DNA from: Candidatus Howiella intestinavium
Lineage (GTDB): Bacteria > Bacillota > Clostridia > Oscillospirales > Acutalibacteraceae
NCBI GenBank assembly: GCA_904420585.1
Contig: CAJFVX010000059.1
Coordinates: 1-64,000, forward strand
Reading direction: 5' to 3'
Length of the DNA: 64,000 bases
The notes beneath the pieces are model-generated. The model ran no database searches. It saw only the letters and a list, made by a program, of their open reading frames with translations, and was not told the DNA's origin. The position numbers and the translations under genes were made by a program. Below are positions 44,984 through 53,434 of this stretch, piece after piece (positions within the stretch are counted from its first letter, which is position 1; each line of letters begins with the position of its first letter).

Positions 44984-47929
44984 ATGAACGGCGAAATTAT
45001 CTGTGTGGGAACCGAGCTGCTGCTCGGGGACATTGTCAATACCAACGCCCAGTACCTCTCCCGGGAGCTGGCGGCCATGGGCATCGGGGTCTTTGACCAG
45101 GTGACGGTGGGGGATAACGCCGCCCGCCTGAAAAAGGCCCTGGGCACGGCCGTGGCCCGCAGCCAGGTGGTCATTATCACCGGGGGGCTTGGCCCCACCA
45201 AGGACGATTTGACCAAGGAGACGGTGGCCGAGGCCGTGGGCCTGCCTCTCGAGGAGGACGAGGAAAGCCTGCGGCGCATCGAGGCCTATTTCCAGCGGGT
45301 GGGCCGCCCCATGGGGGAGAGCAACCGCAAGCAGGCCTTAAAGCCCCGGGGGGCCCTTGTTTTCCCCAACGACCGGGGAACCGCGCCGGGCTATGCCATC
45401 TCGGCAGGGAATCAATGCATCATCCTGCTGCCCGGCCCGCCGGATGAGATGAAGCCCATGTTTGAAAATTATGTAAAACCCTACCTGGCCCGGTACGGCA
45501 CCGGCACCATTGTGTCCCACACCCTGCGGGTCTTTGGTATCGGAGAGTCGGCGGCGGCCGAGCGGATTTCCGATTTGCTGGACGGCTCCAATCCCACCGT
45601 GGCCCCCTATGCCAAGACGGGGGAGGTGGAGCTGCGGGTGACCGCCTCGGCCCCCACCAGGGTGGAAGCCGACGCCATGTGCCAGCCGGTGATAAGCGAA
45701 ATCCGCCGGCGGCTGGGGGACTGCGTCTACGGCGTGGATAAGGACAGCCTCCAGCAGGTGGTTGTGGAACTGCTGCGGGAAAAGGGGATGAAGGCCGCCA
45801 CGGCCGAATCCTGCACCGCCGGCCTGCTGTCCAAGCGGCTGACCGAGGAGCCGGGCTCCTCGGCCGTCTTTGAAATGGGCGTCACGGCCTATGCCAATTC
45901 GGTAAAAATCAACGCTTTGGGGGTGGACCCCGCCCTCATCGAGCAGTACGGGGCCGTGTCCCCCGAAACCGCCGCCGCCATGGCTGGAGGCATCCGGGAA
46001 ATCAGCGGCGCCCATGTGGGCGTATCGGTCACCGGCGTGGCCGGCCCCGAGCCCAGCGAGGGCAAGCCGGTGGGCCTTGTGTACATCGCCCTGGCCGACG
46101 AGAAGCAGGTTTATGTCCGCAAGCTCATGGCCGGCAGGGAAAAGGGAGAGCGGGAGAAAATCCGCAGCATCGCCGCGTCGGCCGCCCTGGATTTGCTCCG
46201 CCGGTGGCTGGAAAACCCGGATATGCCGGGGGCGGCCGGCTATGTAGAGCCGGGAACGGTGAACGGCGGCCGGGGAGCCGCCCTGGCTGCGGCCGGCTTT
46301 ATAGCCGCCGGCGGAGGCGTTGTCTTAAACGCCATGCCGGGGGAGGAACTGCCCCCGCCGGCGCCCCTGTCCCGGGCCGAGCAGATTATCGCCCAGATCC
46401 AAAACAGCCTGGACGAGGCCGAGACGGCAGCAGAGCCCCAGCCGGCCGAAGATATTTACAGCACGGGGGACGCCCCCGGCGGAGCCGCTGCAGAGACGGC
46501 GGCCCCGGATGACGGAGCGGCTGAAGAGGGGGAAAACCCCATTTTGTACGTCAGCGACTACGAGGAGGACTATCATCCCGACCAGAAGGCCGGCGTCAAG
46601 AAAAAGCTGCCCTGGTATACCCGCCTGCGCCGGTATATCCTGCCCTGCAAAGGAGATTCGGTGGGAGAAGTGATACGCAAAATTGTTTTCCTGGTGGCCC
46701 TCATCTGCCTTATCGGATCGGGCATCTATCTGGGTGTGTACTTTTATTCCGGCCATCAGCAGATGGCCAGCCAGGAGGCTACGCGGCAGCTGTATGACGC
46801 CACCAATCCGGATATTGGGGAAGACGGCATCTATAAAAAATTCTATCCCCTGCTGGAGAAAAACAGCGATACCATCGGCTGGATGTCCATCCCCAACGCC
46901 AATGTGGACAACCCGGTGGTCAAGACCCCCGAGGACTACGATACCCTTAACCCCTTCTATCTCAAGCACGACTTTGACAAAAACAGCAGCCGTTACGGCG
47001 CCCTGTTCGTGGACCGCTACACCGAGGTGATCCGGGAGCGGCAGAGCCAGAATATGGTGGTTTACGGCCACCATATGCGGGACGGCACCATGTTCGGCAG
47101 CCTGAAAAAGTTCCGGGATTTGGATTTCTATAAGGAAAACCCCACCATCCAGTTCGACACCCTCTACCGGCAGGGAACCTATAAAATCTTCTCGGTCTTT
47201 ATCGTCAACACCATACCGGAGCACGACAACGGCTTTGTTTTTGAATACCGGTATTCGGATTTTGAAAACCAGGACATCTTTATGCAGATGGTGGAGCAGA
47301 TGAAGGCCCGTTCCATCATCAACACCACCGTGGATGTGCAGCCCTACGACGAGCTGCTGACCCTTTCCACCTGTACCTATGAGTTCGACGAGGCCCGGCT
47401 GGTGGTGGTGGCCCGGAAGGTGCGGGATGGGGAAAGCGCTTCCGTGGATGTGGAGTCGGCCGAGCTGAACCCCTCGCCCCTCTACCCCCAGATTTGGTAC
47501 GACAAGCGGGGCGGCACCAAGCCGGATGTCAGCTCCATTGTGCAGCCGGTGTACTCTACGGTTTCCCTGACCACCCGGCCCACCTCTTCCGCGTCCAGCA
47601 GCGACGCTTCATCAGAGGAGGCTGCCACGACCACCTCCCGGCCCTCCTCCACTGCGGCGACCACCTCCCGGCCTGTGGCCTCCCAGACCCCGGCCGAGTC
47701 CTCGCCCCCTGTGCAGAGTGAAACTTCTGTCCCGACAGATACGCCGCCGGCGAGCGAGCCGCCGGCTTCCACCGAACCGGCGTCCAGCGCCGAGCCGGAG
47801 CCCGAGCCGGAGCCCGAGCCGGAGCCCGAGCCGGAGCCCGAACCGGAACCTGAGCCAGAACCAGAACCGGAACCGGAACCCGAGCCGGAGCCGGCACCTG
47901 AGGCCGGCGGCGGGGATGCGGCGGGATAA
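44984..47929 (+). CDS. CinA fused to a membrane-anchored class B sortase
   Basis: 981 residues in one open frame. Residues 1-170 are the MoCF/CinA N-terminal domain (GTELLLGDIVNTNAQYLS, ITGGLGPTKDDLT); about 255-410 the CinA C-terminal amidohydrolase-like domain (ATAESCTAGLLSKRLT, GVTAYANSVKI, VGVSVTGVAGPEPSEGKPVG). An acidic linker with a mildly hydrophobic stretch (431-451) leads to a transmembrane helix (about 567-590). A class B sortase follows with H696 (VVYGHHMRDG), C797 (LTLSTCTYE) and R805. A Ser/Thr-rich stalk and a long Glu-Pro repeat end the protein. CinA would be cytoplasmic and the sortase outside. ATG is 13 bases after AAGGGGG, a long spacing. Confidence 0.88.
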   Translation: MNGEIICVGTELLLGDIVNTNAQYLSRELAAMGIGVFDQVTVGDNAARLKKALGTAVARSQVVIITGGLGPTKDDLTKETVAEAVGLPLEEDEESLRRIEAYFQRVGRPMGESNRKQALKPRGALVFPNDRGTAPGYAISAGNQCIILLPGPPDEMKPMFENYVKPYLARYGTGTIVSHTLRVFGIGESAAAERISDLLDGSNPTVAPYAKTGEVELRVTASAPTRVEADAMCQPVISEIRRRLGDCVYGVDKDSLQQVVVELLREKGMKAATAESCTAGLLSKRLTEEPGSSAVFEMGVTAYANSVKINALGVDPALIEQYGAVSPETAAAMAGGIREISGAHVGVSVTGVAGPEPSEGKPVGLVYIALADEKQVYVRKLMAGREKGEREKIRSIAASAALDLLRRWLENPDMPGAAGYVEPGTVNGGRGAALAAAGFIAAGGGVVLNAMPGEELPPPAPLSRAEQIIAQIQNSLDEAETAAEPQPAEDIYSTGDAPGGAAAETAAPDDGAAEEGENPILYVSDYEEDYHPDQKAGVKKKLPWYTRLRRYILPCKGDSVGEVIRKIVFLVALICLIGSGIYLGVYFYSGHQQMASQEATRQLYDATNPDIGEDGIYKKFYPLLEKNSDTIGWMSIPNANVDNPVVKTPEDYDTLNPFYLKHDFDKNSSRYGALFVDRYTEVIRERQSQNMVVYGHHMRDGTMFGSLKKFRDLDFYKENPTIQFDTLYRQGTYKIFSVFIVNTIPEHDNGFVFEYRYSDFENQDIFMQMVEQMKARSIINTTVDVQPYDELLTLSTCTYEFDEARLVVVARKVRDGESASVDVESAELNPSPLYPQIWYDKRGGTKPDVSSIVQPVYSTVSLTTRPTSSASSSDASSEEAATTTSRPSSTAATTSRPVASQTPAESSPPVQSETSVPTDTPPASEPPASTEPASSAEPEPEPEPEPEPEPEPEPEPEPEPEPEPEPEPEPAPEAGGGDAAG
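47794..47895 (+). repeat. Tandem Glu-Pro codon repeat
   Basis: An almost uninterrupted run of GAGCCG/GAGCCC units encodes about 17 Glu-Pro pairs near the C-terminus of the CinA-sortase protein. Such repeats often vary in length and can act as a stiff wall spacer. Confidence 0.85.
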
Positions 47930-47968
47930 CGGCTTCGTTCTGCGAGAAACCAAAGTGGGAGAGTAAGC

Positions 47969-50872
47969 ATGAAACCGGATGTGAAAATTGAAATCATCTA
48001 TTACGGCCTGCCTGCCGACTGGTCCTTTGAATCCGGGTTTTATGGCAAGGCCTACGCCCTGCGGCTCCTGACCCAGACAGCCGCCAATCCCAGCGCCTTT
48101 TTAAAGGCGCTGGACCGGGCGGTATCCCGCAGCGCCGTCATCCTGGCGGTGGGGGATTTGCAGGACGCAGGACGGATGGGCCTCGGCAGCCTGATGTCCC
48201 GGGCGCTGGGGATGGACTATCCCCCTTCCGGCGGGCTGCCCCCCGAAGCCGCAGCTTTTGTCGACGGCGACCCCCGGGGCGGCGGCAAGCTGGAAAGCGG
48301 CAGCCAGGTCATCTATTTGCTGCACGGCGAGAGGGAATACCGGGACCGGGCTGTGGCCCAGCAGGTTTTTCCCGATTTGGCTGACCGGTTCGGCCTGCCC
48401 ATAGGGGGCTGCCAGCCCCGGGAGCCGGCGGCCGAAAGGGCCTCCCGGCCGGAGTCCGGAGAGAAAGCGGAGAAGACTGCGGCGGCTGAAGACGCGTCCT
48501 TGCCGGAACCCGGAAAGCCGGCGGTTCCGCAGGCGGCTGCAGACCAGCCGGCGGATACCCCTGCCGGGAAGGCCGTCCGGGTGGCGGTGCCTGCGGCGGC
48601 CGGCCATAAAAGAATTGCGGTGCGCTTAAAAAGGACCCTGCCCCGCCCGGCCGGCGGGGTACATACGGTCCCTGCGGTTCCGGCCCAGCCGGCAGGAGGT
48701 GCCCGGGATACATCGGATACACCTGCTGCATCTGTCCAACCGGGTTCTTCCCCGGCCATCCCACCGACGGATAAAGAGACAGCGCCGGTGTATACGGCCC
48801 GCGAATCTGCAATCCCGGCGGACGGGGATGAACCGGATTTCCCGGCTTTGGAAGCCCTTTCGCCCCAGGCGGATGGGGCGGAGCCGGATGTCCCTCCCGC
48901 ACCCGCCCCGGAACCGGCGGAAGGGGAGGCCGGGGCTGCGGCCCGGGCCGACGAGGCGGTCTTTTTCGGCTTTGATGCCTATGAATCGGCAGGGAACAGG
49001 TCCAAAAAGAAGGCGTGGATAGTCTTTACCGTCATCCTGCTGGTGCTGCTGCTGGTGGCCGGCGGCTGCTTCGGGTATGTGGAATGGTTCCAGCCCTGGC
49101 AGTCCGACCGGGTGTATGCCCGCATGAGCAGCCTCTACGGGCAGGAGGGAGAAGGCCTGCCCGCCGGCGCCCTTTCCAAATTCGGGGCGCTGTATGGGGA
49201 GAATCCGGATGTGGCCGGATGGCTGACCCTGCCCAATACGGAAGTGGACTACCCCGTGGCGGCCGTCAATCAGCATACGGCCGGGTACTATGAAAGCCAT
49301 CTGCTGGACGGCACCTGGAACTGGGATGGCTGTTTATATACCGGCTGCGTCCCTGCCGCCGGCAGCTATTATAAGAATATCACCATCTACGGCAAGGATA
49401 CGGGAGACGGCCGGATGCTTTCCGACCTGCGGATGTATCTGGATTTGGATTTTTACCGTTCCTCTCCCCTTATCACCATGGACACCCTGTATGAAAAGGG
49501 GCAGTGGAAGGTTTTCAGCGTCTTCGTATCCGGCGGGGAGGACGTGCTGGACTACAGCCAGTCGGCCTTTTCGGACGATACGGCCTTTTTGACCTATGTG
49601 GCCGCCCTGGCCGACCGCTCGGTCATCCGCACGGGGGTGGACCTGCGGGCGGATGATGAAATCCTCACCCTGGTGGCCAAGGGGAAGGCGGACAGCGTGG
49701 TGCTGGCCGCCCGGCGGGTGCGCCAGGGGGAGAGCACCTATGTGGATGTCGCCGCTGCGGCCGCAAACCCCGACCCCGCCCCGGTGACCCAGACGGCTCA
49801 GCTGTCGGCCGATACCCTTCTTGGCCGGCTGACCGGCGTACAGGCCGCTGCGGCCGAACCGGCGTCCCAGACGGCGGAAGACGCCTCCAGCGCCCCATCG
49901 GATGCGGCCGCAGCTTCTTCCTCTCCCGCCTCCTCCGCCGCGTCTTCTTCCTCCGCCACGGCGGCTGGGACCCCGGAGGCGCCCGGACAGGATGCCGGCC
50001 AGACCGGGGGACAGCCGGGCGGCCAGGCCCCCGCAGCGCCCTCTGCGGCGGACTCGGCCGGCGGACAGGAGCCAACCCTGACCGTACGCAACCAGTACGA
50101 CGGCAACCGGCTGGTCACGGCGCCGGCTTCAGAGATTATCGCCGGCATCGTAGAGGCTGAGATGGGATCCGGCTATGAAACAGAGGCCCTAAAGGCTCAG
50201 TCGGTGGCGGCCTATTCCTGGCTGCTCTGCAACGGGGCGGCCGACGGCCGGAATCCGCAGGTCTATCTGAAAACCCCCGGCCAGAAGGTTTTGGACGCCG
50301 TAGCCGCCACCGCCGGCCGGCGGGCCCTGTACGGCGACGGGGTGGCCTGCACCTACTACTATGCCATGTCGGCCGGACGGACGGCGGCCTATGAGGATAT
50401 ATGGGAGGGCGGCAGCTACCCTTATCTCGTGAGCGTGGACTCGGCGGTGGACAAAAACTGCGCCCGCTACCGAACCACGGTGACCTACGCTGCCGCCGAT
50501 GTATCCCGCTGGCTGCATGAGGTTTACGGGCTGGACGTAAGCGGTGTAGACAAGAATGCCTGGTTCCAGGTGACCTATGACGATTACGGGCTCTACGCCC
50601 GCCAGGTGCTGCTGGCGGGGCAGAAGTGGATCCGCGGGCCGGATTTGCGCAACGTCCTGTTTGTCTCCAGCCGGGTGGGCAGCGGCAACACCCTGCGCTC
50701 CAGCGCCTATACCATATCCTACGACGGGGCGGCGGACGCCTTTACCTTTACCGTCCTGGGATACGGCCACGGCGTGGGCATGAGCCAGGAAGGGGCAAAC
50801 GCCTATGCAAAACAAGGCTGGAACTATATACAGATATTGCAGCATTATTTTCCGGGTATAAGGGTGGAATGA
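47969..50872 (+). CDS. Degenerate CinA-like / pseudo-sortase / SpoIID fusion protein
   Basis: 967 residues. The N-terminal 130 align with the CinA domain of the gene upstream (KALDRAVSRSAVILAVGDLQ against KALGTAVARSQVVIITGGLG) but the GGxGPT active motif is gone. A long Pro/Ala-rich linker leads to a membrane helix (about 348-370). Next is a sortase-like domain (about 385-600) in which the active residues are replaced: His by K476 (IYGKDTGDG), Cys by K571 (LTLVAKG) and Arg by Ser. After a Ser/Ala linker comes a SpoIID/LytB domain (about 700-967) with the candidate catalytic Glu E731 (GIVEAEMGSGYETEALKAQS) and GYGHGVGMSQEGANAYAKQG. SpoIID enzymes are lytic transglycosylases on glycan strands without stem peptides. 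The gene starts 39 bases after the cinA-sortase stop and is probably co-transcribed. Confidence 0.85.
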   Translation: MKPDVKIEIIYYGLPADWSFESGFYGKAYALRLLTQTAANPSAFLKALDRAVSRSAVILAVGDLQDAGRMGLGSLMSRALGMDYPPSGGLPPEAAAFVDGDPRGGGKLESGSQVIYLLHGEREYRDRAVAQQVFPDLADRFGLPIGGCQPREPAAERASRPESGEKAEKTAAAEDASLPEPGKPAVPQAAADQPADTPAGKAVRVAVPAAAGHKRIAVRLKRTLPRPAGGVHTVPAVPAQPAGGARDTSDTPAASVQPGSSPAIPPTDKETAPVYTARESAIPADGDEPDFPALEALSPQADGAEPDVPPAPAPEPAEGEAGAAARADEAVFFGFDAYESAGNRSKKKAWIVFTVILLVLLLVAGGCFGYVEWFQPWQSDRVYARMSSLYGQEGEGLPAGALSKFGALYGENPDVAGWLTLPNTEVDYPVAAVNQHTAGYYESHLLDGTWNWDGCLYTGCVPAAGSYYKNITIYGKDTGDGRMLSDLRMYLDLDFYRSSPLITMDTLYEKGQWKVFSVFVSGGEDVLDYSQSAFSDDTAFLTYVAALADRSVIRTGVDLRADDEILTLVAKGKADSVVLAARRVRQGESTYVDVAAAAANPDPAPVTQTAQLSADTLLGRLTGVQAAAAEPASQTAEDASSAPSDAAAASSSPASSAASSSSATAAGTPEAPGQDAGQTGGQPGGQAPAAPSAADSAGGQEPTLTVRNQYDGNRLVTAPASEIIAGIVEAEMGSGYETEALKAQSVAAYSWLLCNGAADGRNPQVYLKTPGQKVLDAVAATAGRRALYGDGVACTYYYAMSAGRTAAYEDIWEGGSYPYLVSVDSAVDKNCARYRTTVTYAAADVSRWLHEVYGLDVSGVDKNAWFQVTYDDYGLYARQVLLAGQKWIRGPDLRNVLFVSSRVGSGNTLRSSAYTISYDGAADAFTFTVLGYGHGVGMSQEGANAYAKQGWNYIQILQHYFPGIRVE

Positions 50873-50941
50873 GAATAAGACAGGCCCGGAAGCTATAAAA
50901 TAGAACTAAGGCGGCCCGAACGCCTGGAAGGATGATGATTT

Positions 50942-51478
50942 TTGGCGGAAACCATCGTAGATTTTTTCAGGAACAAAATCCCCCCGGAACTGATTATTTT
51001 TCTTGTCTCCCTGCTGCCTATTCTGGAGCTGCGGGGCGGCCTGATTGCAGCGGCCTTGTTGGGAGTAGACTGGTGGATTGCCTTTCCCATCTGCGTCATC
51101 GGCAATATCCTCCCCATCCCCTTTATCCTGCTTTTCCTCAAAAAGATTTTTGCCCTGCTGAAAAAGACCAAAACCTTCCGCAAAATGGTGGAGAAGCTGG
51201 AGAAAAAGGCGTCCACAAAGAGTAAAAAGCTGACCAAATCAGACGATAAGGTAGACGAAAAAAAGCAGAAGCGGAGAATCCTCTACCGTATGGGCGCCCT
51301 GTTTCTTTTCGTAGGCGTACCCCTGCCGGGGACAGGCGCCTGGACCGGCGCCCTTATTGCCGACGCCATCAATATGCGCATTAAGCACTCCCTGCCCGCC
51401 ATCATCGGCGGCGTACTGCTGGCGGGCATCATCATTTCCATCATCAGCTATGTGATTCCCGGCTGGCTGCTTTCGTAA
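50942..51478 (+). CDS. Small multidrug export protein family (COG2426-like) membrane protein
   Basis: 178 residues. Start is TTG at 50942 with AAGGA 9 bases upstream. Two hydrophobic regions (about 17-65 and 115-175) are separated by a lysine-rich cytoplasmic loop. LVSLLPILELRGGLIAAALL and LFVGVPLPGTGAWTGALIAD are the paired signature segments of the Sm_multidrug_ex family. The family name is historical; substrate and function are not established. It follows the SpoIID fusion gene by 69 bases and may be in the same transcript. Confidence 0.85.
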   Translation: MAETIVDFFRNKIPPELIIFLVSLLPILELRGGLIAAALLGVDWWIAFPICVIGNILPIPFILLFLKKIFALLKKTKTFRKMVEKLEKKASTKSKKLTKSDDKVDEKKQKRRILYRMGALFLFVGVPLPGTGAWTGALIADAINMRIKHSLPAIIGGVLLAGIIISIISYVIPGWLLS

Positions 51479-51498
51479 AGCCAGGACCCGGCCGGTAT

Positions 51499-51540
51499 AA
51501 CAAACGGCAGGCGCGGAAAGACGCGCCTGCCGTTTGTTCT
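51499..51540 (+). terminator. Rho-independent terminator
   Basis: ACAAACGGCAGGCGCG GAAAGA CGCGCCTGCCGTTTGT, a perfect 16-bp stem. Confidence 0.85.
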
Positions 51541-51580
51541 GCCCGGCACAAAAATTCCTTTCCGCATGGAACGGCGGGGA

Positions 51581-51609
51581 TTGCAAAAGGAAAAAAATCG
51601 GTGTATAAT
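51581..51609 (+). promoter_or_regulatory. Promoter of the SipW-type secreted protein gene
   Basis: TTGCAA (51581-51586), 17 bases, TATAAT (51604-51609). Confidence 0.65.
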
Positions 51610-51692
51610 AAAATTGTTCCAGGCGTGATAAGGCAAAAACGAACAAAGCAGATCCAAAATCGGCGAGAAGAACATTTTGGGAGGAATGGAAC

Positions 51693-53285
51693 ATGCAAAG
51701 CAAAAACACAAAGAGATCCCTGCTGACCAGCGGTTTTTCCCTGCTTATCTGCTGCGCCCTGCTGGTTGGGACAACCTTTGCTTGGTTTACCGACAGCGTT
51801 ACAAGTCAGGGAAACAAGATCCAGGCGGGCACGCTGGATGTACAGCTTTGGAACGGCGAACAGGACATCAGCAATTCTGCAGTCCCGGTTTTTGACTACA
51901 ATCTGTGGGAGCCGGGCTATTCTACCGGCGCAAACCTCTCGGTACATAATGTGGGCAGCCTGGCGGTCAAATACGAGCTGGAGCTGCAAAACGTCACCAC
52001 TACAAAGGGGATGGAGAAGGTCATCGACGTCATGGTGAATAACGACGTCCAGGGCACCTTGGCCGACTTCATGCAGGGCGAGAATCTGGATGCCGGCGTA
52101 CTGGAAGCCCATACAAACAGCCCGGCTGTCTCGGTTGTGCTGAAAATGCAGGAGAGCGCAGGCAACGCCTATCAGGGCGGCACCGCCTCCTTTGACATCC
52201 TGCTCAAAGCGACCCAGGCCACCGTGGAACAGGACGGCTTTGGAAACAACCAGTATGACGCAGGGGCGGATGTGGAACTTTTGTCCGGCGTTTCCATCGG
52301 CGGTATCGCCGGGTTAGAAGGCCAGGTCTTTGATACGGTTCAGCAGGCCTATGCCGCCGGGAACGAAATTTTAGCGGCGTATGGGCTCGGGCAGGAACCC
52401 TTGTCGGATGAAGCCTTTGACGCGATTTACACGGACGGCGGCGTTATTACCTGGACGGTTTACGGCGCGCAGACCCTGGAGAATAACGAGAGAATTCTTA
52501 CCTTCGGCAGGGCCTCCAACCGTTATAGCAGCACGCGTTCCATTCGTGAAATCAATGTTGTGGGCGGCAATGAAAGCGCCCGGCTGTATATGCAAAATGT
52601 CGGGCTCCCCTATGCGTGGTGGAACGATGCGGAGGATGCCCTTGCGGTCAACTTTAAGCAGCTGCAGCTGACGGCCACCGGCGATGGCCAGATCACCTGC
52701 TCCCGGGCATATGGCACGCCGCTGACGGTGACCTTTGACCAATGCGATATCACGGGACGTATTTATCACTATTTTAACGGTGAGGGAACCATCTCCATCA
52801 CCAACTGCAATTTTACGGACGCGGGCACCAACGGATACGCCTTTTTCGTGCAGGGCTCCGAAACCGAGCCGCTTACCGTCAATTTTTCCGGCAACACGGT
52901 GACCGGCTACACCCGGGGAATCAATATCCAGCAGAAGACGGCCAATGTCACCATTAAAGACAATGTCATCACCAGCACCCACAGCGTGCCGGATCGCGGC
53001 GCGCTGCAGCTGACCGACGCCGCGACCTGCCTTGTGGAAGGCAACACCATTCGCGTGAACGCAGGCAATGCCATCTGGTTCCATGAGGCCGCCGCCAACA
53101 GCGATGTCTCGTACACCTTTACCGGGAACAATATTACGGCGCCGTATCTTATCAACGATGATACAACCTTTGGCATCGAGAACCATATTGTTTCTTCCGG
53201 GAATATTTTAAATATAGAGTATCCCGGCTACTGTATGGAAAAAGAGGCGACGCAGGCTACGGAAAGCACGGTAACATTAAATTGA
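51693..53285 (+). CDS. Secreted protein with SipW-type (TasA-like) signal peptide and beta-helix repeats
   Basis: 530 residues. The N-terminus (KRSLLTSGFSLLICCALLVG, then TTFAWFTDSVTSQGNKIQAG) is the hallmark of SipW-dependent signal peptides seen in TasA/camelysin biofilm proteins; the beta domain to about residue 185 (GTLDVQLW, NVGSLAVKYELELQN) also resembles that family. The second half (about 290-500) has short repeats such as VNFSGNTVTGYTRGINI and VTIKDNVITSTHS, typical of a right-handed parallel beta helix of pectate-lyase type. No dockerin or LPXTG is present, and no sipW lies nearby. GGGAGG precedes the ATG. Confidence 0.78.
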   Translation: MQSKNTKRSLLTSGFSLLICCALLVGTTFAWFTDSVTSQGNKIQAGTLDVQLWNGEQDISNSAVPVFDYNLWEPGYSTGANLSVHNVGSLAVKYELELQNVTTTKGMEKVIDVMVNNDVQGTLADFMQGENLDAGVLEAHTNSPAVSVVLKMQESAGNAYQGGTASFDILLKATQATVEQDGFGNNQYDAGADVELLSGVSIGGIAGLEGQVFDTVQQAYAAGNEILAAYGLGQEPLSDEAFDAIYTDGGVITWTVYGAQTLENNERILTFGRASNRYSSTRSIREINVVGGNESARLYMQNVGLPYAWWNDAEDALAVNFKQLQLTATGDGQITCSRAYGTPLTVTFDQCDITGRIYHYFNGEGTISITNCNFTDAGTNGYAFFVQGSETEPLTVNFSGNTVTGYTRGINIQQKTANVTIKDNVITSTHSVPDRGALQLTDAATCLVEGNTIRVNAGNAIWFHEAAANSDVSYTFTGNNITAPYLINDDTTFGIENHIVSSGNILNIEYPGYCMEKEATQATESTVTLN

Positions 53286-53313
53286 TTTTACCCTAAGCCA
53301 AAGGGCGAAGAAA

Positions 53314-53345
53314 AGGATGCCATTGGGTTCCCAATGGCATCCTCA
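53314..53345 (+). terminator. Rho-independent terminator
   Basis: AGGATGCCATTGGG TT CCCAATGGCATCCT; the T run after it is weak (CATTTG). Confidence 0.65.
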
Positions 53346-53434
53346 TTTGCCTGCGCGCCCGATATTACAAAAGCGTCTATGACGGTTTTAGGGGAAAGCA
53401 TGCATCTGTTATCCCAATCTAGGAGGAATTTGCA

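Noticed and set aside
47794..47895. CRISPR-like array
   Set aside because: Units are 6 bases without spacers and are in frame as Glu-Pro codons of a sortase protein.
47482..47997. Minus-strand Gly-Ser repeat protein opposite the Glu-Pro tract
   Set aside because: Reverse reading of the Glu-Pro codon repeat; no ribosome site.
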